From contig CAIJXA010000121.1 of the NCBI GenBank assembly GCA_903824515.1, positions 1 through 5,376 of the forward strand: a stretch of 5,376 bases of DNA. The letters are read 5' to 3'. Position numbers and translations under genes: made by a program. Origin of the DNA: an uncultured bacterium. GTDB lineage: Bacteria > Patescibacteriota > Minisyncoccia > Moranbacterales > GWC2-37-73. Under the pieces are notes generated by a model. That model worked only from the letters and a program-made list of their open reading frames with translations, was not told the origin of the DNA and did no database searches. Positions 1 through 5,376 of this stretch are shown piece after piece. How positions within the stretch are numbered: position 1 is the first letter of the stretch; every line of letters starts with the position of its first letter.

Positions 1-23
1 AGAATTTACCGTACACGTCCGCC

Positions 24-1085
24 CTACTTTTTCTTTTTAAATTCAGGACGCTTAATCACCTTTCGTAGTAATCTTTTTTTCGCGTGCTCAGCCTTTCTTT
101 TTTCCTTGGCTTCCAGAGGATTGGCTTCATTTTTTAGTTTCAAAAATCGCTCATAGCCTTCCTTGTCTATTTTCCCAACCCTAACAGCTTCAACAACACC
201 GCAGCCCTGGCTAAACTCGTGATCACAATCACTAAACCGACAAGATCCAATCAGCGAGTTGATGTCCTCGAATGCTTCTATTGTTGATTCTGCTGCAATC
301 CACATTCCAAGTTCCCTCATGCCAGGCGTGTCAATCAAGACGCCACCGCCATCAAGCATGATTAATTCTCTTTTGATAGTAGTATGCTTACCTCTACTAT
401 CATCCAGCCTGACCTGACCAACTTTCTGTCTTTCAGCGCCAAGCAATTTGTTGATCAACGTTGATTTTCCAGCTCCGGATGAACCCACAAAAACTACCGA
501 AATTCCTTCATTGACGAAGGCGCGCACTTTTTCAATTCCAATTTCCGCTTTGGCGCTGATTAAAAATATTTCAACCTCGGAAAAAATTGCTTGCACTTTT
601 TCAAGTTTGCTCTGTGCATCACTGGCAACATCGCATTTGTTCAGCAAGATCACTGGCTGGCAATTGCCATCTTTTGCCATTACCACATATCTCTCCAGTC
701 TGGAAAGATTGAAATCCCCATCAAGTCCTTGCACAATGAAAACAATTTCCACATTGGTTGCAATAATCTGTTCATCCAAATCATCCCCAGCTTTTTTCCG
801 AGAAATTTTTGAACGGCGCGGCAAAATCGATTTAATAATAGCTTTTTGTTCGCCATCAATTTTTTCAAAAACAATCCAATCGCCAACTTTCGGATATTGA
901 CTACCCATCTTTTGAAAATTCATAAATTTTCCTCGCATTATTCCCTCCAATTCCCCCTCCTTGGCATACAGTAAATAGCTTCCGCGATTTTCCACCGCAA
1001 CTCTGGCAATATTTTCTTGACCAAAGGCATCCTCCTGTACCAAACTTGCTTGATATTTTTCCCAACCCAAATCTTTGAGTTTCAT
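24..1085 (-). CDS. rsgA: Ribosome small subunit-dependent GTPase A (RsgA/YjeQ)
   Basis: This is a circularly permuted GTPase that, in characterised bacteria, binds the 30S subunit late in assembly, checks the decoding centre and is released on GTP hydrolysis. From the ATG at 1085 it has 353 residues. An N-terminal OB-fold (about residues 12-92) is followed by the G motifs in permuted order: G4 NKCD (149-152), G5 SAK (177-179), G1 GSSGAGKST (201-209), switch I GKHTT (232-236) and G3 DTPGMREL (252-259). The zinc knuckle C-x4-C-x-H-x5-C is intact (C282, C287, H289, C295). The C-terminus is a long Lys/Arg-rich tail, suited to rRNA contact. The wording around G3 matches the longer RsgA subgroup. 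The frame opens at a stop at 1122-1124, so a TTG at 1109 (361 residues) or 1094 could also be the start. I prefer the ATG because no candidate has a Shine-Dalgarno sequence and homology begins just after it. It appears to be a monocistronic unit. Confidence 0.96.
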   Translation of the reverse strand: MKLKDLGWEKYQASLVQEDAFGQENIARVAVENRGSYLLYAKEGELEGIMRGKFMNFQKMGSQYPKVGDWIVFEKIDGEQKAIIKSILPRRSKISRKKAGDDLDEQIIATNVEIVFIVQGLDGDFNLSRLERYVVMAKDGNCQPVILLNKCDVASDAQSKLEKVQAIFSEVEIFLISAKAEIGIEKVRAFVNEGISVVFVGSSGAGKSTLINKLLGAERQKVGQVRLDDSRGKHTTIKRELIMLDGGGVLIDTPGMRELGMWIAAESTIEAFEDINSLIGSCRFSDCDHEFSQGCGVVEAVRVGKIDKEGYERFLKLKNEANPLEAKEKRKAEHAKKRLLRKVIKRPEFKKKK

Positions 1086-1167
1086 ATTTTTCAAATTTAA
1101 TTTACCCAACGCAAAATCAAATTAATCCAGACTAGCTTCCTCAAACTGAACTTCATGCTATTGATTC

Positions 1168-1197
1168 AGTATAGCTATGATATAGGATATCCGCCAA
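1168..1197 (-). promoter_or_regulatory. Predicted sigma70-type promoter of rsgA
   Basis: On the minus strand TTGGCG (1192-1197) is separated by 18 nt from TATACT (1168-1173). It lies between the terminator of the upstream gene and the rsgA start, giving an expected 5' UTR of about 75 nt. The -10 box is good, the -35 box moderate and the spacer 1 nt over the optimum. The spacer contains the palindrome GGATATCC (1185-1192), which may be chance in such AT-rich DNA. Confidence 0.4.
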
Positions 1198-1221
1198 GAA
1201 GACAAAGCGAATTTTTAAATT

Positions 1222-1252
1222 AAAAAATATCCCCTATTTTTGAGGATATTTT
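1222..1252 (-). terminator. Rho-independent terminator of the LytR_C gene
   Basis: An 11-bp stem (1224-1234 with 1242-1252, one G-U pair) encloses a 7-nt loop. It begins 27 nt after the stop codon of the LytR_C gene. On the minus strand the stem ends in a run of T that continues for two more bases and then AT-rich sequence, so the U-tract is short. The structure is nearly symmetric and could also act on plus-strand transcripts. Confidence 0.7.
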
Positions 1253-1279
1253 ATATGCAGAGTTTTTTGAGTAAGACAA

Positions 1280-2302
1280 CTATTTCGCGCCTCCAATCAC
1301 AAGAATATCCGCCTCTGGCTTTGTTTCACCGGCTGGAAGCTGACCAATTTCGCCGCCAACCGCCTGAGCGATTTGAGCAGCCAGCTCGCTATGAGCACCA
1401 GAAAAATCAATCACCAAAGTTTTTGAATAATTTCCTTTGGCATTTGCAGTGGCTCCAATTTCCACATTCGGAATTGCCATTGTAATGCTATCGGCCAGCT
1501 TCTTTGCCAGCCCATTTGTTTTTGAGCCATTAAAAACCGTGACCCTTGCCTTGATTTCATTGGCCACTTGATTTTCGGCGCTTGCCTGAGGATCTGGCGC
1601 AGGAGCTGCAACTGCAGAATCTGGCTGATTTTGAATTTGCACATCTTGAAGTTGAGTTGTTGCCTGCGACGCAGCGACAGCTGTTGCAACAGGCTTGGTA
1701 GCCTCATCCGTGCCAGTTACATTTGAAACTTCAATCAGTTTGTTTGTCGGCCAACGATACAAAATAGCTTTCTTATTTTTTGCATAAATCAGCACACTGT
1801 CACCATTTTGAGCTTTGGAAAAAAACTTTTGATCCTTGATTTTTTCAATATCAGTCACCGTTGCAAGCACTGGCACTTCATCTGTCGGCAAATCCATAAA
1901 AATGTTAATTCTATTTTCAATTTCTTGCAAAGTTCTTGAGGAGGCATTTTGATTTGAGGATACTTTTTTATTCAGTCGATAAAAATATATATATCCTGAT
2001 CCGGCAACCAACAACAAAACAACCAAAGCAGCCACGACAATTCGAGGGGTTCTTTTAATCCCGTCTGCGATGCTGACTTTTTCTTCACCCTTAAATCTTT
2101 TTTTCTGGGGCAGCTGACGTTTTCCACTTTCTTCTTTTTTGGCCATTTTTACGGTCTTTTCTTGATTTTTTGTCACTACTCGTTTGGAATTTTTGGCGCT
2201 AACATTTTTCTTGAAAACAACATTGTCACTAAACAATTTTTCAATTGCCCTTTCTTTCTCTTTAGAAATTTTTGTTGATTTTGCTTTTTTTATTTTTTCC
2301 AT
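1280..2302 (-). CDS. Membrane-anchored LytR_C-domain protein
   Basis: This 340-residue protein has an unusually long, Lys/Arg-rich N-terminus (residues 1-87), one strong transmembrane helix (about 88-107, starting RIVVAALVVLLLVAG), and then a predicted extracytoplasmic part. By the positive-inside rule the N-terminus is cytoplasmic. Residues about 143-195 form a compact segment (VATVTDIEKIKDQ-like start, then GDSVLIY, KKAILYR, NKLIEV) that I recognise as recurring in CPR proteins of unknown function. A Pro/Ala/Gln linker (about 200-248) leads to a C-terminal LytR_C-type domain (251-337), with VTVFNGSKTNGLAKKLAD at its start and ADILVIGG at its end. The LytR-CpsA-Psr catalytic domain, which joins teichoic acid or polysaccharide to peptidoglycan, is absent. 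This is therefore not a ligase by itself, and a wall-associated or scaffolding role is only inferred. The ATG at 2302 has no clear ribosome binding site. The gene has its own promoter and terminator. Confidence 0.85.
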   Translation of the reverse strand: MEKIKKAKSTKISKEKERAIEKLFSDNVVFKKNVSAKNSKRVVTKNQEKTVKMAKKEESGKRQLPQKKRFKGEEKVSIADGIKRTPRIVVAALVVLLLVAGSGYIYFYRLNKKVSSNQNASSRTLQEIENRINIFMDLPTDEVPVLATVTDIEKIKDQKFFSKAQNGDSVLIYAKNKKAILYRWPTNKLIEVSNVTGTDEATKPVATAVAASQATTQLQDVQIQNQPDSAVAAPAPDPQASAENQVANEIKARVTVFNGSKTNGLAKKLADSITMAIPNVEIGATANAKGNYSKTLVIDFSGAHSELAAQIAQAVGGEIGQLPAGETKPEADILVIGGAK

Positions 2303-2327
2303 AAAACGAAGAATTTTAACTAATTAA

Positions 2328-2356
2328 ATTTTATCAGATATTTTTATTTCGCACAA
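2328..2356 (-). promoter_or_regulatory. Predicted promoter of the LytR_C gene
   Basis: On the minus strand TTGTGC (2351-2356) is followed after exactly 17 nt by TAAAAT (2328-2333), which is directly preceded by TGA and so has the extended -10 form TGn. The predicted transcription start, near 2321, would leave a 5' UTR of only about 20 nt before the ATG at 2302. The region is AT-rich, so chance matches are possible, but position and spacing are good. Confidence 0.5.
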
Positions 2357-2380
2357 GAAAAAAAGGCGCTATACTAAACA

Positions 2381-2574
2381 GTGTGGTGGATAATTTTAAT
2401 TTTTATTTCAATAAAGCGGTATTTGGTTGTTCCACCCTATGACTAATGTTGTTGTCATCCTGAGCGAAGCAGAATTGCGATAGCAATGATGCAAAGTCGA
2501 AGGATCTGAGCCCGTAAAAACTCAGATTCTTCGACTTCGCTACGCTACGCTCGCAATGACAAAAACCACCACAC
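2381..2574. repeat. Inverted repeat bracketing the palindromic element
   Basis: GTGTGGTGG (2381-2389) and CCACCACAC (2566-2574) are perfect 9-bp inverted copies. The similarity extends outward with a 1-nt gap (AAACAGTGTGGTGG against AAACGTGTGGTGG). They enclose the palindromic repeat, but not symmetrically: about 64 bp on the left and 5 bp on the right. They might be remnants of termini of a small non-autonomous element, or coincidence. I see no flanking target-site duplication. Confidence 0.35.
2454..2560. repeat. Palindromic dispersed-type intergenic repeat
   Basis: The arms begin and end with GTCAT / ATGAC and converge on a near-perfect 17-bp stem, AAGTCGAAGGATCTGAG (2494-2510) with its inverted copy (2521-2537, one G-T wobble), around a 10-nt loop. 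The outer arms carry the GAGCG-AGC pattern typical of a repeat type scattered through intergenic regions of many bacteria and metagenomic genomes, usually noticed through its spurious translation containing 'CERSVAKSKNL'. The left arm is 17 nt longer than the right because of an extra segment that itself forms a hairpin (ATTGC-gata-GCAAT, 2474-2487). Family membership is from memory of the sequence pattern. Copy number in this genome cannot be seen here. Confidence 0.8.
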
Positions 2575-2592
2575 GTTTTGACAAAGAGCCAC

Positions 2593-2633
2593 AAAAAAAC
2601 AAAAAAAATCCGACAAGGAAATCGGAATTTTTT
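2593..2633 (-). terminator. Rho-independent terminator of the fibre operon
   Basis: On the minus strand TCCGA (2626-2622) pairs with TCGGA (2613-2609) around an 8-nt loop. The stem is extended beyond one T-T mismatch by an A-run pairing with the T-run. It is followed by eight T, one G and seven more T, an excellent U-tract. It lies about 90 nt after the stop codon of the exported protein. The plus-strand reading also has a TTTTTT run after the stem, so it may work in both directions. Confidence 0.8.
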
Positions 2634-2667
2634 ATTGTATTAATTATTAATTTTGTTTTTATTTTTC

Positions 2668-2699
2668 CTTGGTGAAATTTTTGATAAATTTTCACCAAG
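2668..2699 (-). other. 3'-UTR hairpin after the exported-protein gene
   Basis: CTTGGTGAAA (2668-2677) and TTTCACCAAG (2690-2699) form a perfect 10-bp stem with a 12-nt loop, 22 nt beyond the stop codon. On the minus strand it is followed by GGAAAAATAAAAAC and not by a T-run, so it is not a standard terminator. The true terminator lies about 60 nt further on. It could protect the transcript from 3' decay or be a weak terminator for the other strand. Confidence 0.5.
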
Positions 2700-2721
2700 T
2701 TTATCATCGACTTTTCACAAA

Positions 2722-3507
2722 TTAATTTACTTGGAGCGCCTCGCTTGTTGTATCAATCACGGCTGAATCCGGCTGGGCAACTTGGTCAGTGATTTTTGGC
2801 ATAGCTACCTCAGCTTGCGATGAATCATTTTGCACAGTAATACCAGCACTATCCGGAATTTTTTCTTTTTCCAAATTTGGTGTTTGAATTTCAGAAGCAG
2901 CTACTGCTTGCAAAGGTTTTTCTGCTTCCATTTGAGCGCCCTCCGAAGACATCACCATGCCAGACAATTTTCCCACGGCAACGTCCAAACTATCCAAGGC
3001 GAGTCCTATTGTCTGCTTTACTAACTTCGGATAGCTTGTTTGAGAAAGCCACTGCCTCATATCAAGAATTGATTGCTGAAGAACAATGAAAGCACCAAGG
3101 AATTTCAGCTCAGGAGATTTTTCCGACTGATCAGAAACTTTTTGTTGGACAGCCGCAACTGAACTATTTGAGGCAGTGTCGGTTGTAACTTCAATCGGTC
3201 TTTCGATAATAATTTTTTTACTATTTTTTCGATCTCCATCAATAACGAAATCATATTGTCCATCACCAAGACTTTTCCATAAAAGTAAATTATCAGTAAA
3301 TTCAAATTTCTTATCTTTACAAATAGCACCTGAATTATAAATCAAGGTATCTTTACCGACCTGATAAAGCTCAATCTTCACCTCTTTTGCACTGCAAGCT
3401 CCAGAAACTGAAATAATGTTTCTGCTTTCTTTAAAATTTACATTCTCCGCAGCCAAAGAACCAAAAGGAATGCTTGCAAAGATTATGGTGATAATTATTT
3501 TTTTCAT
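2722..3507 (-). CDS. Exported protein of unknown function, fibre-gene partner
   Basis: I do not recognise a named family for this 261-residue protein. It starts with a clear signal peptide (MKKIIITIIFASIPFGSLAA, cleavage probably after residue 20) and has no lipobox cysteine. Residues about 22-105 look like a small beta-sandwich. They contain the only two cysteines (C38 in SVSGACS, C63 in GAICKDKKFEF), probably a disulfide, and end in DGQYDFVIDGD and a strand up to IIIERP. A helical segment follows (about 132-188, LKFLGAFIVLQQSILDMRQWL and on). Its moderate hydrophobicity suggests an amphipathic or protein-contact helix rather than a sure membrane span. The rest is a Pro/Ala/Gln/Ser/Glu-rich, probably disordered tail. 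The ATG lies 17 nt after the stop codon of the giant fibre gene with no terminator between, so the two are probably co-transcribed. A helper, anchor or assembly role for the fibre is inference. There is no visible Shine-Dalgarno sequence. Confidence 0.85.
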   Translation of the reverse strand: MKKIIITIIFASIPFGSLAAENVNFKESRNIISVSGACSAKEVKIELYQVGKDTLIYNSGAICKDKKFEFTDNLLLWKSLGDGQYDFVIDGDRKNSKKIIIERPIEVTTDTASNSSVAAVQQKVSDQSEKSPELKFLGAFIVLQQSILDMRQWLSQTSYPKLVKQTIGLALDSLDVAVGKLSGMVMSSEGAQMEAEKPLQAVAASEIQTPNLEKEKIPDSAGITVQNDSSQAEVAMPKITDQVAQPDSAVIDTTSEALQVN

Positions 3508-3525
3508 ATTGTTGATTTTTATTTT

Positions 3526-5376
3526 TTATTGATCACTTTCCAAATACCAACCTCCAAAATCAATAATGGCAGCGCTAGCCGTTAGGTTGTTCGTGATCCA
3601 GAAAAGCGGGGCTAGAAAAGTTGTCGCAGTTGGAATGTTTGATGCTCCCGTGTTACCAGTCACTTGCGCACCAGTGGAAAGGTTCGTAACTCGATAATTT
3701 ATCACTGTGTCATTTGGTTTGCTATAAAGCACAAGCTCGTATAGCGCCGTGTTATTAACTGGGAAACTTGTGCCAAGACCAGTCACCACTGGAGCGCTAC
3801 CAGCAACATTTTGAATGAAATTCCAGTTTCCAGTACTAGCGTTTATTGCAAGACCAACCTTTCCACCAGCAGTGCTGGTTGTCGGATCAACATTCGTCGG
3901 TGCAGTAATAGTATCAGAAAGCCCAACAAAAGCGCGATTTCCACTGGCCAGGGTTGAAGTGCCAAATCGCATCGTAAAGAAAAATCCTCCCGGGGCATAG
4001 GCAACGCTGTTTCCTCGCCACACCATGGTTGTAGCTTGCCTATGAGAAGCGAGTGCGCCTGCAGATGCACCAGTACTAAATGTAACCCGACGTGTCGAAG
4101 TCAAGGCATTTGTCCCTGCTGGCGATGGATTTGCCACAGTACCAACATTCGTGAAAGCTGTTGCATAACCAGCGACTGCTGTTGCCAGGGTTGTTCCACC
4201 GGCAGGCGTCACCGTTGCAATTCGATTGAAACCAAGACTTGATTGAAAGGATGTGTCAACGCCACTTGGTGCAAGCCATTTCGGCAACATTCTTCCGGCA
4301 ATAGATTTGGAATATACTCGCAAATTCCCAGTAGCTGGAGTTGCTGGCTCATTAGTGATTCCGTTTAATATAATTCCGGTGTCAACGCCACCCAAAGAAA
4401 GCGCATTTCCAGTTTTGTCCCAAGCAAAATCAGCATCTCCACCAAATGAACCTCCGTCATTAAATTGAATTTGAGTTGTTGCTCCACCAGGATTTGTTGC
4501 CGTACTAGCTGTTATGCAGTTTACCCACACCCCATTTTCAAGACAACGAAATTTTCCATCACCTACATTATAATACATTGAACCATTTGGAGTTCCAGCT
4601 GCAGTTGGATCACCAGTAAGCGTCTTAGTGTCAAGAGAAAATACGTCTGGATTAGTTGAGCCTGCTCCACCAGCCCCAATCTGAATAACGTTTGGCGCCG
4701 AAATAGTTCCCCCAGTTCCTTGCAATTTTATGCTGCCTGTTCCGGATTGGATGATGGTTGAAGATGTTGTGTTTGTTGAACCAATCGTCAGTGCCTTAGC
4801 GGCTGCGCCTGTTGCAATGCTGATTGTTTCAGCTGAACTATCAGTTCCAATATTTAGTCCTCCAACTGTGCCTGAATCAATATTCAAGGCTGAACCAGCT
4901 GCTGAGGAAATATTAACAATTCCAGCTCCGGTGTATGTCTGATTATTGGCAATTGAAACTCCAGCATCAGAAGTGACTGAATCAGCATTCAAAATATCTT
5001 GCACATCGACTGTTCCTGATGCATTAATAATCATTGTTGACTGGTTGCTCGTAATGCCAGTTGCATTGTTAATTGCAAGCGCCCCGCCAGAAATTGTGAT
5101 TCCTCCTGAAGCAATTGAGATTCCGGTTGTAGCGCCAGTCCCAATCGAGATGCCAGTTGTCACCCCATTGCCAATGTTTAAACCAGTTCCAATTGTGCCA
5201 GCAGTTTTCAAAATTTCGATTGCATTCGTCATCGTGCCTGCACCAGTTTGTTCAATTTTGAGTCCGTCAGTCAAGGTGCCTGTTGCAATTGAATTATTGA
5301 TGTATTCGCCGGCGGTTCCGGAAGTGTTCGTATTTTCAACGGAAAGTTTTCCGGCCGTACTGGTCGTACCGATGCT
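3526..5376 (-). CDS. Giant fibre-like surface protein, C-terminal part (5' end outside window)
   Basis: The frame stays open to the window edge, giving 616 visible residues. The methionine-like TTG at 5274 is internal, not a start. Residues 1 to about 235 are a Gly/Thr/Ser/Ile/Asn-rich stalk with short beta-type repeats (TTGISIGTGA, GLNIGTDSS, ALTIGSTNTTSS), as in beta-helical or trimeric fibres. Residues 267-287 carry MYYN, FRC and NGVWVNC, a short segment often seen in CPR surface proteins, with two cysteines (C278, C287) that could bond. Residues about 295-330 contain TQIQFNDGGSFGGDADF, a linker wording also found in phage tail fibres. Residues about 343-616 begin GNLRVYSKSIAGRMLPKWL and APSGVDTSFQ, pass RGNSVAYAPGGFFFTMRFG, and end GGWYLESDQ. 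This resembles the C-terminal receptor-binding region of tailed-phage fibres. Adhesion or attachment at the cell surface is inferred. A prophage or tailocin fibre is the alternative. No membrane anchor or sortase signal is seen at the C-terminus. Confidence 0.85.
   Translation of the reverse strand, partial: SIGTTSTAGKLSVENTNTSGTAGEYINNSIATGTLTDGLKIEQTGAGTMTNAIEILKTAGTIGTGLNIGNGVTTGISIGTGATTGISIASGGITISGGALAINNATGITSNQSTMIINASGTVDVQDILNADSVTSDAGVSIANNQTYTGAGIVNISSAAGSALNIDSGTVGGLNIGTDSSAETISIATGAAAKALTIGSTNTTSSTIIQSGTGSIKLQGTGGTISAPNVIQIGAGGAGSTNPDVFSLDTKTLTGDPTAAGTPNGSMYYNVGDGKFRCLENGVWVNCITASTATNPGGATTQIQFNDGGSFGGDADFAWDKTGNALSLGGVDTGIILNGITNEPATPATGNLRVYSKSIAGRMLPKWLAPSGVDTSFQSSLGFNRIATVTPAGGTTLATAVAGYATAFTNVGTVANPSPAGTNALTSTRRVTFSTGASAGALASHRQATTMVWRGNSVAYAPGGFFFTMRFGTSTLASGNRAFVGLSDTITAPTNVDPTTSTAGGKVGLAINASTGNWNFIQNVAGSAPVVTGLGTSFPVNNTALYELVLYSKPNDTVINYRVTNLSTGAQVTGNTGASNIPTATTFLAPLFWITNNLTASAAIIDFGGWYLESDQ
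5101..5190 (-). repeat. Three tandem 10-residue (30-bp) units in the fibre stalk
   Basis: The stalk contains three consecutive ten-residue units, GTGLNIGNGV, TTGISIGTGA and TTGISIASGG. The second and third are closest. The DNA copies differ at several third positions, so the units are diverged rather than freshly duplicated. The alternating G-[LI]-x-I pattern fits a coiled or stacked beta structure. Confidence 0.7.

Larger units (their letters stand above)
2303..2721. other. 419-bp intergenic region
   Basis: This spacer separates the terminated fibre operon from the promoter of the LytR_C gene. From low to high coordinate it holds the LytR_C promoter, one arm of a GTGTGGTGG inverted repeat, a palindromic repeat element, the other arm of the inverted repeat, a rho-independent terminator and a second hairpin next to the stop codon of the exported protein. 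I see no credible gene. The open frame at 2403-2594 on the minus strand is only the translation of the repeat. Nothing recognisable lies in about 2391-2453 apart from a TCCACC at 2431 that mirrors the GGTGGA at 2385. Confidence 0.7.

Noticed and set aside
448..900. Plus-strand 150-codon frame opposite rsgA
   Set aside because: It is antisense to an intact RsgA that carries all its motifs, and its translation shows no domain.
1240..1485. Plus-strand 81-codon frame starting in the terminator
   Set aside because: It begins inside the terminator hairpin and runs antisense to the conserved LytR_C domain. It has no ribosome binding site or recognisable product.
2454..2560. CRISPR-like repeat
   Set aside because: It is a single palindrome with no regularly spaced copies, spacers or cas genes in the window.
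2403..2594. Minus-strand 63-codon frame containing 'CERSVAKSKNL'
   Set aside because: It is the fortuitous translation of the palindromic repeat plus its flanks. The same peptide pattern is a known by-product of this repeat type, and the frame lies beyond the operon terminator.
1604..2769. The peptide QPDSAV occurs in both the LytR_C protein and the exported protein
   Set aside because: Both copies lie in low-complexity Pro/Ala/Gln linkers and use different codons. Surrounding residues do not align, so this is probably coincidence and not shared ancestry.
4730..4942. Plus-strand frames opposite the fibre gene (also 3815-4000, 4036-4242, 4253-4468)
   Set aside because: These are shadows of the repetitive, Gly/Thr/Ala-rich fibre codons on the other strand.
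5272..5274. TTG as the start codon of the fibre gene
   Set aside because: The reading frame is open for 34 more codons to the window edge, with the same stalk-like composition, so the codon is internal.
3526..5376. Prophage region
   Set aside because: Only the fibre resembles phage proteins. The other genes are cellular (RsgA, LytR_C membrane protein, exported protein) and no capsid, portal, terminase or integrase is seen. The upstream side is unseen, so this remains open beyond the window.

Overview
The window looks like a piece of a Candidate Phyla Radiation (Patescibacteria) genome, most probably a Parcubacteria-type lineage. This is inferred from the protein families, not from a marker gene. 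The clues are a very large glycine/threonine/serine-rich fibre protein with the CPR-typical 'MYYN...FRC..NGVW..C' segment, a membrane-anchored LytR_C-domain protein of a form common in CPR, AT-rich spacers, and three readable gene starts without a clear Shine-Dalgarno sequence. All proteins read through with the standard bacterial code, with no in-frame TGA, so the TGA=Gly code of Gracilibacteria/SR1 is not in use.

All four genes lie on the minus strand, so transcription runs from high to low coordinates. (1) 3526-5376 is the C-terminal part of a giant fibre-like surface protein that is cut by the window edge. It has a repetitive beta-rich stalk, a two-cysteine connector, a 'TQIQFNDGG' linker, and a C-terminal domain of about 274 residues resembling the distal domain of phage tail fibres. 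(2) 2722-3507, 17 nt downstream of the fibre stop codon and probably co-transcribed, encodes a small exported protein with a signal peptide, a predicted disulfide-bonded beta domain, a helical segment and a low-complexity tail. A strong rho-independent terminator (about 2593-2633) closes this unit. (3) 1280-2302 is a separate unit with its own promoter and terminator. It encodes a single-pass membrane protein ending in a LytR_C domain. (4) 24-1085 encodes RsgA (YjeQ), the circularly permuted ribosome-assembly GTPase, with its own predicted promoter.

The 419-bp spacer at 2303-2721 is the only long non-coding stretch. It holds the promoter of the LytR_C gene, a palindromic dispersed-type repeat (2454-2560) containing a nested small hairpin, a 9-bp inverted repeat around that element, the terminator of the fibre operon and a further 3'-UTR hairpin.

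The fibre gene and its exported partner look like a surface adhesin or attachment unit. The LytR_C protein is an envelope protein of unknown exact role. RsgA is housekeeping. The most interesting point is the phage-fibre-like head on a CPR-type stalk, together with the unknown exported partner. I see no CRISPR array, tRNA, rRNA, transposase or complete prophage.
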